Part shown: piece by piece, positions 35,144 to 43,932 of the stretch
How the letters are laid out: each line of letters opens with the position of its first letter
How positions within the stretch are numbered: position 1 is the stretch's first letter
Source of the DNA: Rhizobium jaguaris
GTDB taxonomy: Bacteria > Pseudomonadota > Alphaproteobacteria > Rhizobiales > Rhizobiaceae
Direction of reading: 5' to 3'
Assembly (NCBI RefSeq): GCF_003627755.1
Contig: NZ_CP032695.1
Location: forward strand, 1,178,001 to 1,242,000
Length of the DNA stretch: 64,000 bases
Program-made: the position numbers and the translations under genes
Notes under the pieces: model-generated
What the model was told of the DNA's origin: nothing
Database searches by the model: none
The model's input: the letters and a program-made list of their open reading frames with translations, nothing else

Positions 35144-35920
35144 TCAGCGATTGACCTGCCGGTGATCCCGTCGCGCTGCGGGAGAAAGCGAGCTTACTGG
35201 TAAAAAGCCGGCTCTCCTCAATATCTCCTGTCCGCCCTTCGACAACACGAAATCCTGCAGCCGCCGTGCCTCATTCGGCGCTCCCTTGCGCGGACCGAGG
35301 CCATATTCGACTTTGGGCGAGAATTCAGCCGGGATGTCAACGACCCTGAAAGCAGGATCTGGTTCAAGCAGGCGTGCGTTGGAATAATAACTCATCATCA
35401 GGTCCGCCTCACCGTCGGTGATCAGGTAGCCGCCGCCCTTGCCGGGTGGAGTGGGCGGCGAATTGCGGCCGCCGACCAGTTGCCGCGCGCGGGCTTTCAG
35501 CGTCGTGCCCATGCCCGGATGTCTTGTCTCGATGCGGTCGAACACCTCGAAAGCATAATCGCCGGAGGGATCGTCACCAGGCGTGGAGGTGCCGATCTTC
35601 ACCGACGAATCGGACAGGACATCAAGGAAGTTCTCCGTCGTCATGCCGAGATCGGCGCGGGTGATCACGCAGAGCCGGTTGCGGGTAAAACAGATCGCCT
35701 CTTCCGTCACGCCGGTCGCCGCAAGCCGTCGCGGATGTTCCATGTTGGCAGAGGCGAAAAGGTCAAAGCGTTCGCCGACCTCGATCCGCTCCCGCAGCAG
35801 GCCGGCCGGCCCGAGTGAAAGCGAAACGGCAATGCCGGTCGCTTCCGTGTAAGCCTCGATGATGGCCGGAAAGGCATGCCGCATGCTGCCGGCGGAGAGA
35901 ACCTGAACGGCCTCTGTCAT
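35144..35920 (-). CDS. ModA-like substrate-binding domain protein without signal peptide
   Basis: A 258-residue protein with the molybdate/tungstate-binding fold (VQVLSAGSMRHAFPAII at the N-terminus, FDLFASANMEHPRRL near 53-67, and a late SYYSNA stretch). No signal peptide precedes the domain, so it would stay in the cytoplasm unless a start was missed. Its ATG overlaps the stop of the FecE-like ATPase (ATGA). It may be a cytosolic oxyanion sensor or chaperone for the importer; ModA/WtpA-like folds also bind other anions. Start clear, function uncertain. Confidence 0.7.
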   Translation of the reverse strand: MTEAVQVLSAGSMRHAFPAIIEAYTEATGIAVSLSLGPAGLLRERIEVGERFDLFASANMEHPRRLAATGVTEEAICFTRNRLCVITRADLGMTTENFLDVLSDSSVKIGTSTPGDDPSGDYAFEVFDRIETRHPGMGTTLKARARQLVGGRNSPPTPPGKGGGYLITDGEADLMMSYYSNARLLEPDPAFRVVDIPAEFSPKVEYGLGPRKGAPNEARRLQDFVLSKGGQEILRRAGFLPVSSLSPAARRDHRQVNR

Positions 35921-36705
35921 GACAAATCTCCTCTTCGATGCCTCTGCCGGAAAAGCGGCGCGAAGACGGTTTCCTCGCGCTCGCCGCTGCCGAGCCGTGC
36001 TGAGCGGACCGGGATGCCGTAGAGCGCTTCGAGATTGGCTTCGGTCATCACCTTCCCGGTCGCGCCAAAAATCGTCTTCGCCTGCGGCAGCATGAGCAGG
36101 ACTTTGTCCGCGACAGCCACTGCATGGTTCGGCTGATGGGTGGTGAAGGCAATCGCCAGCTTTTTCTGATCCGCGAGCGCGCCAAGCAGCGAGAGCACGA
36201 CATCCTGGTTCTTCAAATCGAGCGCCGAAGCGGGTTCGTCGAGCAGCAGCACGGCATTTTCGCCGGCCAGCGCCCGAGCGATCAGCACGAGCTGCCGCTC
36301 GCCGCCGGAGAGCGCATCTATAACGCGCGGCGCGCAGTGCGCCATGCCGGTGACCTCAAGAGCTTCCATCGCCTTTTCGATGTCGATTTTCCGTGGCGTC
36401 TGGAAGAGCGCTATGTGCCGGGCACGGCCCATCAGCACCACGTCCAGCACCGAATAGGGAAAGGAACCGGAAAACTCCTGCGGCACGAAACCAGTGCGCT
36501 GATTGAGCGCTGTCTTGCCGGTCGTCGGCTTCAGAAGCCCCGCCAGAACCCGCAGCAGGGTAGATTTGCCACGGCCGTTCGGACCGAGAATGGCGGTGAT
36601 CTCCCCCGCTCTCAGGTCGAAATCGAGATCGCGGAACTGCCAGCGCTCGCCGTCATAGGACTGGCTGGCGGCCGCGATGCTGAGCTGGACTGGATCACAA
36701 ACCAC
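35917..36705 (-). CDS. FecE/BtuD-type ABC ATPase
   Basis: A 262-residue ATPase of the type II (iron-siderophore/B12/MolC) importers. Walker A GPNGRGKST at about residues 40-48, signature LSGGERQL, Walker B LLLDEPASALD, H-loop His in TTHQPNHA. It begins at GTG 36705, overlapping the permease gene by 11 bases. It energises the FecCD-type permease encoded upstream. Confidence 0.87.
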   Translation of the reverse strand: MVCDPVQLSIAAASQSYDGERWQFRDLDFDLRAGEITAILGPNGRGKSTLLRVLAGLLKPTTGKTALNQRTGFVPQEFSGSFPYSVLDVVLMGRARHIALFQTPRKIDIEKAMEALEVTGMAHCAPRVIDALSGGERQLVLIARALAGENAVLLLDEPASALDLKNQDVVLSLLGALADQKKLAIAFTTHQPNHAVAVADKVLLMLPQAKTIFGATGKVMTEANLEALYGIPVRSARLGSGEREETVFAPLFRQRHRRGDLS

Positions 36706-37729
36706 GGCTGCCTCGCTGGGTCCGCTTCAAGACGAAGGCAAAAACCGGCGTGCCAACCAGCGCGGTGAGGATTCCGAGCGGGATTTCCGTGCTGGTCGCG
36801 GTGCGCGCCACGGTATCGATGACGAGCAGATAGAGCGCGCCGATGATCAGCGAGGCCGGCATCATCACCCGGTGGTCGGGGCCGACCAGCATCCGCGCCA
36901 TATGCGGCACGACCAGACCGACCCAGCCGATAATGCCGCTGACGGCCACCTGGGCGGCGACGATGCAGGAAACGAGGACGAGGATGAACCAGCGCAGCGG
37001 CTCGACTTTGACGCCGAGCGCGCGAGCGTCCTCATCGCCGATAGATAGGAGATTGATGCGCCAGCGCAGGCCGAGCAGCAGCAGGCTGCCGATCAGCACC
37101 GGCCCGGCGATCAGCAGGAGCTTTTCCCAGTTGCCGGTGGCGAAACTGCCGAGCAACCAGAAGACCATGGCGGGCAGCTTGTCCTCGGTATCGGCGAGAT
37201 ACTGCACCAGGCTGACTAACGCTCCGAAGAAGCCGGTGACGACGACGCCGGCGAGCACCAGCGCCAATATGTTGCGGCGAGCCACGATGCCGTTCAGCGC
37301 ATAAACGAGAACGAGGGCCGAGAGCCCGAAGACAAAGGCGGACCCTAGCAGGCCGTAGCGCGGGAAGCTCAGGAGGATGGCGAGCGTGCCGCCGAACGCC
37401 GCGCCCGAAGACACGCCCATCACCTGCGGCCCGACCAGCGGATTGCGAAACACGCCCTGCATCGTCGCTCCCGACAACGCCAGGCCCGCGCCCGCCAACA
37501 GCGCAAGCAGGATGCGCGGCATGCGCACGGTAAAGACGACATTCGCCTCAGTCGGCGTCACCGGCACATCAGGCGGAGAAACCGGCGCCCAGAGGATTTG
37601 CACCACCCGCGCGAATGGGATGTCGTAGCGGCCGATCCCCAAGGATGCGACCGCCACCAGCGCCAGCAGGATCGCCAAACTTGCGATGACCACCTGCGGT
37701 GGACGTCGAGGAAAGGCGTCGCCACTCAT
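36695..37729 (-). CDS. FecCD/BtuC-type ABC permease
   Basis: A 344-residue permease of the FecCD family with about ten membrane segments. Family motifs include GAGLALSGATMQGVFRNPLV near residues 73-92 and the ATPase-coupling Gly-x-Val-x-Pro-His region (GWVGLVVPHMARMLVG). The start at 37729 overlaps the binding-protein stop (ATGA); the open frame upstream of it only shadows the binding-protein gene. Confidence 0.88.
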   Translation of the reverse strand: MSGDAFPRRPPQVVIASLAILLALVAVASLGIGRYDIPFARVVQILWAPVSPPDVPVTPTEANVVFTVRMPRILLALLAGAGLALSGATMQGVFRNPLVGPQVMGVSSGAAFGGTLAILLSFPRYGLLGSAFVFGLSALVLVYALNGIVARRNILALVLAGVVVTGFFGALVSLVQYLADTEDKLPAMVFWLLGSFATGNWEKLLLIAGPVLIGSLLLLGLRWRINLLSIGDEDARALGVKVEPLRWFILVLVSCIVAAQVAVSGIIGWVGLVVPHMARMLVGPDHRVMMPASLIIGALYLLVIDTVARTATSTEIPLGILTALVGTPVFAFVLKRTQRGSRGL

Positions 37730-38784
37730 TGTGCGGCGCGATAGTCGATGCGGTAGAATTCCTTGTAATAGGCGTCCGCTTCCTGTTGCATGTCGATATC
37801 CTGGAAACGCTCCGGATAAAGTTGCTTCGCCATCCAGAGCTCGCCGAGGGCCATGGCCTCCGGCATCGGATAGCCCCAGGCCTTGGCATATTCCGGCATC
37901 AGGTAGATTCGGCCATTCTTCACCGCGTCTATCGTCTGCCAGGAAGCGGTTTTCTTGATTTCGTCGACGACGGCGGGGTAGCGCTCCTGCACGAAAATGA
38001 CAGCCGGATTCCATTTCAGTACGTCTTCCATCGTCACCTGCTTGAAGCCGGTGATCGAGTTGGCGACGTTGCGGGCGCCGGCGCGTTCCATCATCAGACC
38101 GGTATACTTGCCCCGGCCGTAGGTGGTGAGATCAGGGTTCGCCATATAGGTGGCCACAAGCTTGTCTTCCGGAATATCGGCAAGACGGTCGGCGACGAGC
38201 TTGCGGGTTTTCTTGGTGACCGCGATCATCTCCTCGCCCTTATCTTTCTTACCCAGCACGTCGGCAATCAGCCGAACGCCGGTCGCAAAACCGGCATCGA
38301 TCGCCGCCGGTTCATCCTTGACGGTCGGGTTGAGCTTCACCGCTTCTTCCGGCGGCACGTCCAGTAGCGAGATGGCGACGACTGCGAGGCCCGCATCCTG
38401 GATCTGCTTGACCATGTCGGCCGGCGCATAGTTGGTGACGAAAACCACGTCCGGCTTCAGCTTCAGGAGTTCCTCGATGTTGACCTTCGTGAGACCGCCC
38501 GGCATAGGGAGGTTCGGAAGCTGCGGAGCAAGCCGCACATAGTTGGTGCCAAGCTGCTTCTTCCACTCGTCGAGGACCCCGACCACCTTGTCCATCGCGT
38601 CGAGCTGCACCGCGATATTGAGCGTCTGGTGCTGCAGGATAACGACCCGGTTCACCGTGTCGGGAATATCCACCTGGCGGCCGATCTGATCCGTCACGAC
38701 ACGGTCGGCGAGGGCGGGGGTGGCGAGGAGTAAGCCGCTGATAGTAATGGCGATTTTTGCAATGGACGTGAGGCGAGTGAGCAT
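37726..38784 (-). CDS. FecB/BtuF/MolA-type periplasmic binding protein
   Basis: A 352-residue class III binding protein. Signal peptide ends at Ala-Leu-Ala (about residue 27), then the TonB-box-like start of mature FecB proteins (RVVTDQIGRQVDIPDTVNRVV). Such proteins bind siderophores, haem, cobalamin or, in MolA, molybdate/tungstate. The company of a ModA-like gene and an upstream imperfect ModE-like repeat favours an oxyanion (inference). Start 38784 follows AGAGGA. Confidence 0.82.
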   Translation of the reverse strand: MLTRLTSIAKIAITISGLLLATPALADRVVTDQIGRQVDIPDTVNRVVILQHQTLNIAVQLDAMDKVVGVLDEWKKQLGTNYVRLAPQLPNLPMPGGLTKVNIEELLKLKPDVVFVTNYAPADMVKQIQDAGLAVVAISLLDVPPEEAVKLNPTVKDEPAAIDAGFATGVRLIADVLGKKDKGEEMIAVTKKTRKLVADRLADIPEDKLVATYMANPDLTTYGRGKYTGLMMERAGARNVANSITGFKQVTMEDVLKWNPAVIFVQERYPAVVDEIKKTASWQTIDAVKNGRIYLMPEYAKAWGYPMPEAMALGELWMAKQLYPERFQDIDMQQEADAYYKEFYRIDYRAAQ

Positions 38785-38843
38785 GGCATGGGGTCCTCTA
38801 AGAAGAGGCTGACCGCTAGCATGATATTCGGCCGTATACAACG

Positions 38844-38867
38844 CGTTATATTCAGCCGGATATTTCG
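38844..38867. promoter_or_regulatory. Candidate ModE/Mop-type operator
   Basis: CGTTATAT (38844-38851) and ATATTTCG (38860-38867) form an imperfect inverted repeat with an 8-base spacer, 60 bases upstream of the binding-protein start. It resembles the CGnTATAT...ATATAnCG layout of ModE sites, with two mismatched positions. An AACGCGTT palindrome overlaps its left edge. Confidence 0.35.
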
Positions 38868-38895
38868 TTATCGTCGAATATGCGGCATCGCCCAG

Positions 38896-39276
38896 CTATT
38901 GTCTGACCGAGGGTATCATGCAGGCCTCGCCGCCGCCGAACAGGCAGGAGCGCGTCAGGAAACGCCTTTCGCGTCCGTTGTCGAGCGAAAACATGCCGCC
39001 ACGCCCCGGCACAACGTCGATGATGAGCTGGGTATGTTTCCAGGCTTCGAACTGGCTGCCGCTGATATAGACCGGCACACCGCCGATTTCGCCGAGCTTC
39101 ACATCATGGTTGCCGATCATGAATTCATTTGCCGGATAGCACATCGGCGAAGAGCCGTCGCAGCATCCGCCGGATTGATGGAAAAGGATATCCGGATGGT
39201 CTTGCTGGATCTCACGGATCAGCTCGAGCGCCTGATCGGTCGCAAGCACGCGCGGCTCGTCATGGGTTTCATCCAT
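38896..39276 (-). CDS. DUF779 family protein
   Basis: A 126-residue cytosolic DUF779 protein. Cys-rich motifs HQSGGCCDGSSPMC (residues 33-46) and late Cys residues (SCLFGGGEAC) are family hallmarks and could bind metal. It lies 86 bases downstream of an aldehyde dehydrogenase gene, a pairing seen widely in bacteria; the biochemical role is not known to me. Start 39276 gives the full family length. Confidence 0.82.
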   Translation of the reverse strand: MDETHDEPRVLATDQALELIREIQQDHPDILFHQSGGCCDGSSPMCYPANEFMIGNHDVKLGEIGGVPVYISGSQFEAWKHTQLIIDVVPGRGGMFSLDNGRERRFLTRSCLFGGGEACMIPSVRQ

Positions 39277-39362
39277 TGATCTCGTCCTCCTTTTCTCGTT
39301 TTGGAACTCAAAGGCCCCCGGCCGCGGAGCCGGAGACCCTGAGCAGCTCTCCTGGGAGGAGA

Positions 39363-40871
39363 TCAGAAGAAGCCGAGAGCCTTCGGGCTGTAGCTGACCA
39401 GCATGTTCTTGGTCTGCTGGTAGTGATCGAGCATCATCTTGTGGGTCTCTCGGCCAAGCCCGGACTGCTTGTAGCCGCCGAAGGCTGCATGTGCCGGATA
39501 GGCATGGTAGCAGTTCGTCCAGACGCGGCCGGCCTGGATCTCCCGCCCGAAGCGATAGGCCCGGTTGCCGTCCCGCGTCCATACGCCGGCGCCGAGGCCG
39601 TAGAGCGTGTCATTGGCGATTTCGAGTGCTTCCTTCTCGTCCTTGAAGGTCGTAACCGAAACGACCGGCCCGAAGATTTCCTCCTGGAAGACGCGCATCT
39701 TGTTGTGGCCACGGAAGATCGTCGGCTTGATGTAATAGCCGCTCGACAATTCGCCGCCGAGATCGTTGCGTGAACCGCCGGTCAACACTTCCGCGCCTTC
39801 CTGGCGGCCGATATCGAGATAGGAGAGGATCTTCTCCATCTGCTCGCTTGATGCCTGGGCGCCGATCATCGTTTCCGTGTCGAGCGGATTGCCTTGGCGG
39901 ATCGATTCGACGCGCTTGACGGCCTTTTCCATGAACCGGTCGTAGATCGATTCCTGGATGAGGGCGCGGCTCGGGCAAGTGCAAACCTCGCCCTGGTTCA
40001 GAGCAAACATGGCGAAGCCTTCCAGCGACTTGTCGAGGAAGTCGTCGTCTTCCGCCATGACGTCGGCGAAGAAGATGTTGGGCGACTTGCCACCGAGTTC
40101 CAGCGTCACGGGGATCAAGTTCTGGCTGGCATATTGCATGATCAGCCGGCCGGTCGTCGTCTCGCCGGTAAAGGCGATCTTGGCGATGCGGTTGCTGGAT
40201 GCCAGCGGCTTGCCGGCTTCCAGACCAAAGCCGTTGACGATGTTGAGCACGCCAGGCGGCAGGAGATCGCCCACCAGCTCGGCCCAGACGAGCAGCGAGG
40301 CGGGCGTCTGTTCTGCAGGTTTGATGACGACGCAGTTGCCGGCGGCGAGCGCTGGGGCCAGCTTCCAGGCGGCCATCAGGATCGGGAAATTCCACGGAAT
40401 GATTTGGCCGACGACGCCGAGCGGCTCATGGAAATGGTATGCGACTGTGTCATGGTCGATTTCGCCAATCGAACCTTCTTGGGCACGGATGCAGGCGGCG
40501 AAATAACGGAAATGGTCGATCGCCAGCGGAATGTCGGCCGCCATGGTTTCGCGGATCGGCTTGCCATTGTCCCAGCTTTCCGCCTGCGCCAACACCTCCA
40601 GCTTGTCTTCCATGCGCTGGGCGATCTTCATCAGGATATTGGAGCGCTCGGTGGTGGAAGTTCGGCCCCAGTTGTCCTTAGCTGCATGGGCGGCATCGAG
40701 GGCGGCGTTGATATCCTTTTCGTCGGAGCGCGGGATTTCGCAAATCTTGCCGCCAGTGATCGGCGTGAGGTTATCGAAATACTTGCCGCCGATCGGCTCG
40801 CGCCATTGGCCGCCGATATAGTTGCCGTACTTCAGCTTGAATGGAGACTCGACGATTTTCTGATGCAGCAT
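39363..40871 (-). CDS. NAD+-dependent aldehyde dehydrogenase (acetaldehyde/ExaC-like)
   Basis: A 502-residue ALDH. Motifs: [10 protein letters not shown], Glu in [10 protein letters not shown] near residue 260, catalytic Cys in [11 protein letters not shown] near 300. The N-terminal [12 protein letters not shown] and the linked DUF779 gene place it with ExaC/AldA acetaldehyde dehydrogenases that serve ethanol and short-chain aldehyde oxidation. Start 40871 follows GGGAGGATCAC. It lies downstream of an AcoR-like regulator, with a perfect palindrome between them. Confidence 0.87.
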   Translation of the reverse strand: MLHQKIVESPFKLKYGNYIGGQWREPIGGKYFDNLTPITGGKICEIPRSDEKDINAALDAAHAAKDNWGRTSTTERSNILMKIAQRMEDKLEVLAQAESWDNGKPIRETMAADIPLAIDHFRYFAACIRAQEGSIGEIDHDTVAYHFHEPLGVVGQIIPWNFPILMAAWKLAPALAAGNCVVIKPAEQTPASLLVWAELVGDLLPPGVLNIVNGFGLEAGKPLASSNRIAKIAFTGETTTGRLIMQYASQNLIPVTLELGGKSPNIFFADVMAEDDDFLDKSLEGFAMFALNQGEVCTCPSRALIQESIYDRFMEKAVKRVESIRQGNPLDTETMIGAQASSEQMEKILSYLDIGRQEGAEVLTGGSRNDLGGELSSGYYIKPTIFRGHNKMRVFQEEIFGPVVSVTTFKDEKEALEIANDTLYGLGAGVWTRDGNRAYRFGREIQAGRVWTNCYHAYPAHAAFGGYKQSGLGRETHKMMLDHYQQTKNMLVSYSPKALGFF

Positions 40872-40972
40872 GTGATCCTCCCTTGATGGCAGGTTCTGGC
40901 AGAACCCGATGGGAGAAATCTGCTCATATTCATGGCGCCGCGACAGGGTGGCCGCCCCATACCGCAGCGCAC

Positions 40973-40994
40973 AGTGTCGCAATCCTGCGACACT
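40973..40994. promoter_or_regulatory. Palindromic activator site upstream of aldehyde dehydrogenase
   Basis: AGTGTCGCA (40973-40981) and TGCGACACT (40986-40994) are perfect 9-base inverted arms around ATCC, just after the regulator's stop codon and about 100 bases upstream of the ALDH start. It fits the TGT-N-ACA pattern of AcoR-type activators and probably binds the adjacent regulator. Confidence 0.65.
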
Positions 40995-41003
40995 GCGAAC
41001 ATG

Positions 41004-41957
41004 CTAATGGAGATCGAACTTTTTCATTTTGCGGTGGAGCGTCGCCCGGTTCATGCCGAGCGTCGCTGCGGCCAGTGTGACATTGCCGCCGGCGCGCAAC
41101 AGCGCCCGCAGCAAAGCGGCCCGCTCAACCTCCAGCAATTCCCTGTCGGCCGCCTGCTGATTTTCGCGCAACGCGTCCGAAGCGGGAATGCCGGCCGCGA
41201 TGCGCCGATCATCCAGCTTCAAGGCATGACGCGCCGCCCTCGTAGCGCCGAGTACGATGTCGTTCCGATCGACAGCCAGAAACGCGGCAGTCGAGCCGCT
41301 GTCGGTCGGCACCATGACAAAACGGGCGCCAGCAAAGGCACTGCGAAAGAGATTGAGTTCGATCCGCATCGCCGCTTCCCGGACGGTTTGCGAAAGGATC
41401 GCCAGCGTCACCTCGGTCATATCCTCTCGGCGAGTGGAAATATCAAGCGCGCCGGCGAGTTGGCCGCGATGGTCGCGGATCGGCGCTGTTGTGCAGCTCA
41501 GGTCAATGTTGGAGGAGAAGAAATGCTGGTCGCGGATGATCGCCACGGCCCGCTCATCGGCAAGGGCGGTTCCTATCCCATTCGTTCCGATGCTCGCCTC
41601 GGTCCAGACAGAGCTTGTCCACAGGCCGAGATCGCGGAAATCCTTGTCGTCGCCGGACGTGCCACGCCGCTCAAGGGCAATGCCCTCTCGGTCAGTCAGC
41701 AACAGGCAGCAGCCGGCCCTGCCGACCGTCAAGAACAGGCGGTCCAGTTCCTCGGCCGCTTCCGTGACCAGCCTTCCCGATCGCTCGCGGGCGGCTTTAA
41801 ATTCCTGTTCGGTCAGGCGGAAAGGCAGCCGCTTGTCCTCCGGCACCAGGCGATGCATCGTCATGCAGCGCCGCCAGGATGCAACGACCGGGGAGCTCGC
41901 TGCGGCGGACTGTGCTGACTCGTAAACCTGGTCCGCATGGGCGGAATGTTCGTGCAT
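41004..41957 (-). CDS. AcoR-like GAF/Fis regulator without AAA+ domain
   Basis: A 317-residue regulator with the GAF-type sensor of AcoR proteins (about residues 55-200, containing SIGTNGIGTALAD and the QHFFSSNIDLSCTTAPI stretch) and a C-terminal Fis helix-turn-helix (about 275-317, LAAATLGMNRATLHRKMKK). The central AAA+ sigma-54 activation domain (GAFTGA motif) of AcoR is absent, so it cannot act as a normal sigma-54 activator. Start 41957 follows GGGAGGAG. It likely controls the adjacent ALDH and DUF779 genes. Confidence 0.84.
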   Translation of the reverse strand: MHEHSAHADQVYESAQSAAASSPVVASWRRCMTMHRLVPEDKRLPFRLTEQEFKAARERSGRLVTEAAEELDRLFLTVGRAGCCLLLTDREGIALERRGTSGDDKDFRDLGLWTSSVWTEASIGTNGIGTALADERAVAIIRDQHFFSSNIDLSCTTAPIRDHRGQLAGALDISTRREDMTEVTLAILSQTVREAAMRIELNLFRSAFAGARFVMVPTDSGSTAAFLAVDRNDIVLGATRAARHALKLDDRRIAAGIPASDALRENQQAADRELLEVERAALLRALLRAGGNVTLAAATLGMNRATLHRKMKKFDLH

Positions 41958-42223
41958 AGGGCTCCTCCCACCGAATGCCATGTCAACTTTCGCTAAAAAA
42001 GCGGCGCATTGCAATTATCGGGCCTGTCTTTATTCAACATATTTTTCGGGATATATCGACGCAGTTTCCGGCTTTTTTGATGCTTGGCGCGGATCTGTCG
42101 GTAACGACGGATAGCCGTTACATGGTCAAGCCAAATGCGTGTGCCACCGACCCAGCTTCCGATTCTGGACAGTCCCAGGTAATTTCCGCTATTCTGCAAT
42201 GTCAGCACACCCATTCCGGATAT

Positions 42224-42853
42224 ATGAAGAACTCAATGAAAATCGACATTCAGCCAACCCAGTTAGGCACCGAGGATCGCCCGTCGGAGGCCAATCAAGG
42301 TCGCTTGGGAATACGGCTGCGGCTTGCCAGGCAGACACTCGGAATGACGCTGAAGGCATTGGCGACGGCAGTTGATTGTTCGGAAAGCCTGCTTTCGAAA
42401 ATTGAAAACGGCAAGGCGTCGCCCTCCCTGCCGATGCTGCATCGGCTGGTAGAGGTGCTCGGTACGAATATCGGCTGGATGTTTGAGGAGACGGATGGAG
42501 AGGAAGGGATCGTCTTTCGCGCGGGAACGCGCCCGCTGATCGGGCTCGATCCGCTCCGACGCGGTGAGGGCATCTCGCTGGAGCGTATTATCCCCTATTC
42601 GCCCGGCCATTTGCTTCAGTGCAACATCCACCACATCGAACCCGGCGGGGAAAGTGCTGGGCCGATACAGCACGCCGGCGAGGAAGTTGGTTATATGCTT
42701 GCAGGTTCAATCGAGCTGATGGTCGGCGAAAAGACTTTCAAGCTTTCGGTCGGCGATTCCTTCGTCTTCAAGTCCGAGTTGCCGCATTGGTACAGAAACG
42801 TCGGAACAACGCGCGCCAGCATATTCTGGGTCAATACGCCGGCGACATTCTGA
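42224..42853 (+). CDS. XRE-cupin transcriptional regulator
   Basis: A 209-residue regulator: HTH_3 domain in about residues 25-80 (LGMTLKALATAVDCSESLLS) and a C-terminal cupin (about 130-205, HAGEEVGYMLAGSIEL then GDSFVFKSELPHWYRN). Such regulators sense small metabolites, often amines or nucleoside-related compounds. Starts at 42224 and 42236 are both possible; upstream frame to 41975 has no domain. It lies 138 bases before a catabolic operon and two copies of a TTCAAG-n3-CTTGAA site, its likely targets. Confidence 0.86.
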   Translation: MKNSMKIDIQPTQLGTEDRPSEANQGRLGIRLRLARQTLGMTLKALATAVDCSESLLSKIENGKASPSLPMLHRLVEVLGTNIGWMFEETDGEEGIVFRAGTRPLIGLDPLRRGEGISLERIIPYSPGHLLQCNIHHIEPGGESAGPIQHAGEEVGYMLAGSIELMVGEKTFKLSVGDSFVFKSELPHWYRNVGTTRASIFWVNTPATF

Positions 42854-42893
42854 TTGTCCGACCGGATGCGGGAACCTCCCGCCGAGATATCAA

Positions 42894-42928
42894 TTCAAGT
42901 CGCTTGACAATCATTCAAGTCTCTTGAA
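42894..42928 (+). promoter_or_regulatory. Promoter overlapped by twin palindromic operators
   Basis: TTCAAGTCGCTTGAC (42894-42908) and TTCAAGTCTCTTGAA (42914-42928) repeat with a 20-bp period; the second is a perfect palindrome around TCT, the first has one mismatch. A TTGACA -35 (42904-42909) and AATTAT -10 (42927-42932), 17 bases apart, overlap them. Binding would block the promoter, so repression by the neighbouring XRE-cupin protein is the simplest reading. Confidence 0.65.
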
Positions 42929-42990
42929 TTATGCCCTTGCTGACAATGCCAATGAGCCCGGTCACGGGCCTTTCCGCAAGGGGAACACAC

Positions 42991-43932
42991 ATGCGCTTTT
43001 CCAAATATGCAGCGAGCTGCGCTGCGGCCGCAGTTTTGACACTTGCTTTCGGCTCCGCGTCCGCTTTTGCCGAAACCTTCGCGCTGGTAACAATCAACCA
43101 GCAGGCTCTCTTCTTCAATCAGATCAACGACGGGGCAAAGGCTGCGGCCAAGGCCGCCGGCGCTGATCTCGTCATCTTCAACGCAAACAACGTGCCGAGC
43201 GCACAGAACGACGCCATCGAAAACTACATCACCCAGAAAGTCGACGGCATCATCCTGGTCGCGATCGACGTCAACGGCGTAAAGCCCGCAATCACGGCGG
43301 CCAAGAAGGCCGGCATTCCGGTCATTGCCATCGATGCACAGATCCCAGATGGCGACAATATTGCCTTCGTCGGCGTCGACAACACGAAGGCCGGTGGTGA
43401 TATCGGCAAGTTTTACGCCGATTACGTCAAGAGCAAGATGGGCGGTTCGGCCAAGATCGGCGTCGTCGGAGCGCTGAATTCCTACATCCAGAATCAGCGT
43501 CTCGACGGCTTCAAGAAGGCGGTTGCGGACAGCGGCGAGAAGGTGACGTTTCTGGATACGGTCGACGGCCAGAACGTTCAGGATGTCGCCCTTAGCGCCG
43601 CCGAAAACCTGATGACGGCCAATCCCGATATGACGACGCTTTATGCGACCGGCGAGCCAGCGCTTCTGGGCGCGGTTTCGGCCGTCACAAGCCAGGGCCG
43701 CACTGGTGACGTCAAGGTGTTCGGTTGGGATCTGACCAAGCAGGCGATCGAGGGTATCGACCAGGGCTGGGTCACTGCTGTCATCCAGCAGGATCCGGCT
43801 GGCGAGGGCAAGGCTGCTGTTGAAGCGCTTGACAAGGTCAAAAAGGGTGGAACGATCGACAAGATCATCAATGTTCCGGTCACCATTGTCACCAAGGACA
43901 ACGTCGACAAGTTCCGGGACATGTTCAAGTAG
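42991..43932 (+). CDS. Ribose-type ABC binding protein (RbsB-like)
   Basis: A 313-residue type I periplasmic binding protein of the CUT2 family. Signal peptide ends near Ser-Ala-Phe-Ala (residue 27). The mature sequence ETFALVTINQQALFFNQIND and later QDPAGEGKAAVEAL match ribose/sugar-binding proteins. It starts at ATG 42991 after AAGGGGAA. Its ligand is probably a sugar, polyol or nucleoside-like compound processed by the enzymes encoded downstream. Two alternative hairpins begin at its stop codon. Confidence 0.87.
   Translation: MRFSKYAASCAAAAVLTLAFGSASAFAETFALVTINQQALFFNQINDGAKAAAKAAGADLVIFNANNVPSAQNDAIENYITQKVDGIILVAIDVNGVKPAITAAKKAGIPVIAIDAQIPDGDNIAFVGVDNTKAGGDIGKFYADYVKSKMGGSAKIGVVGALNSYIQNQRLDGFKKAVADSGEKVTFLDTVDGQNVQDVALSAAENLMTANPDMTTLYATGEPALLGAVSAVTSQGRTGDVKVFGWDLTKQAIEGIDQGWVTAVIQQDPAGEGKAAVEALDKVKKGGTIDKIINVPVTIVTKDNVDKFRDMFK

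Noticed and set aside
40871..40972. Sigma-54 promoter upstream of the aldehyde dehydrogenase
   Set aside because: I looked for a GG-N10-GC element and found no convincing TGGCAC/TTGC match.
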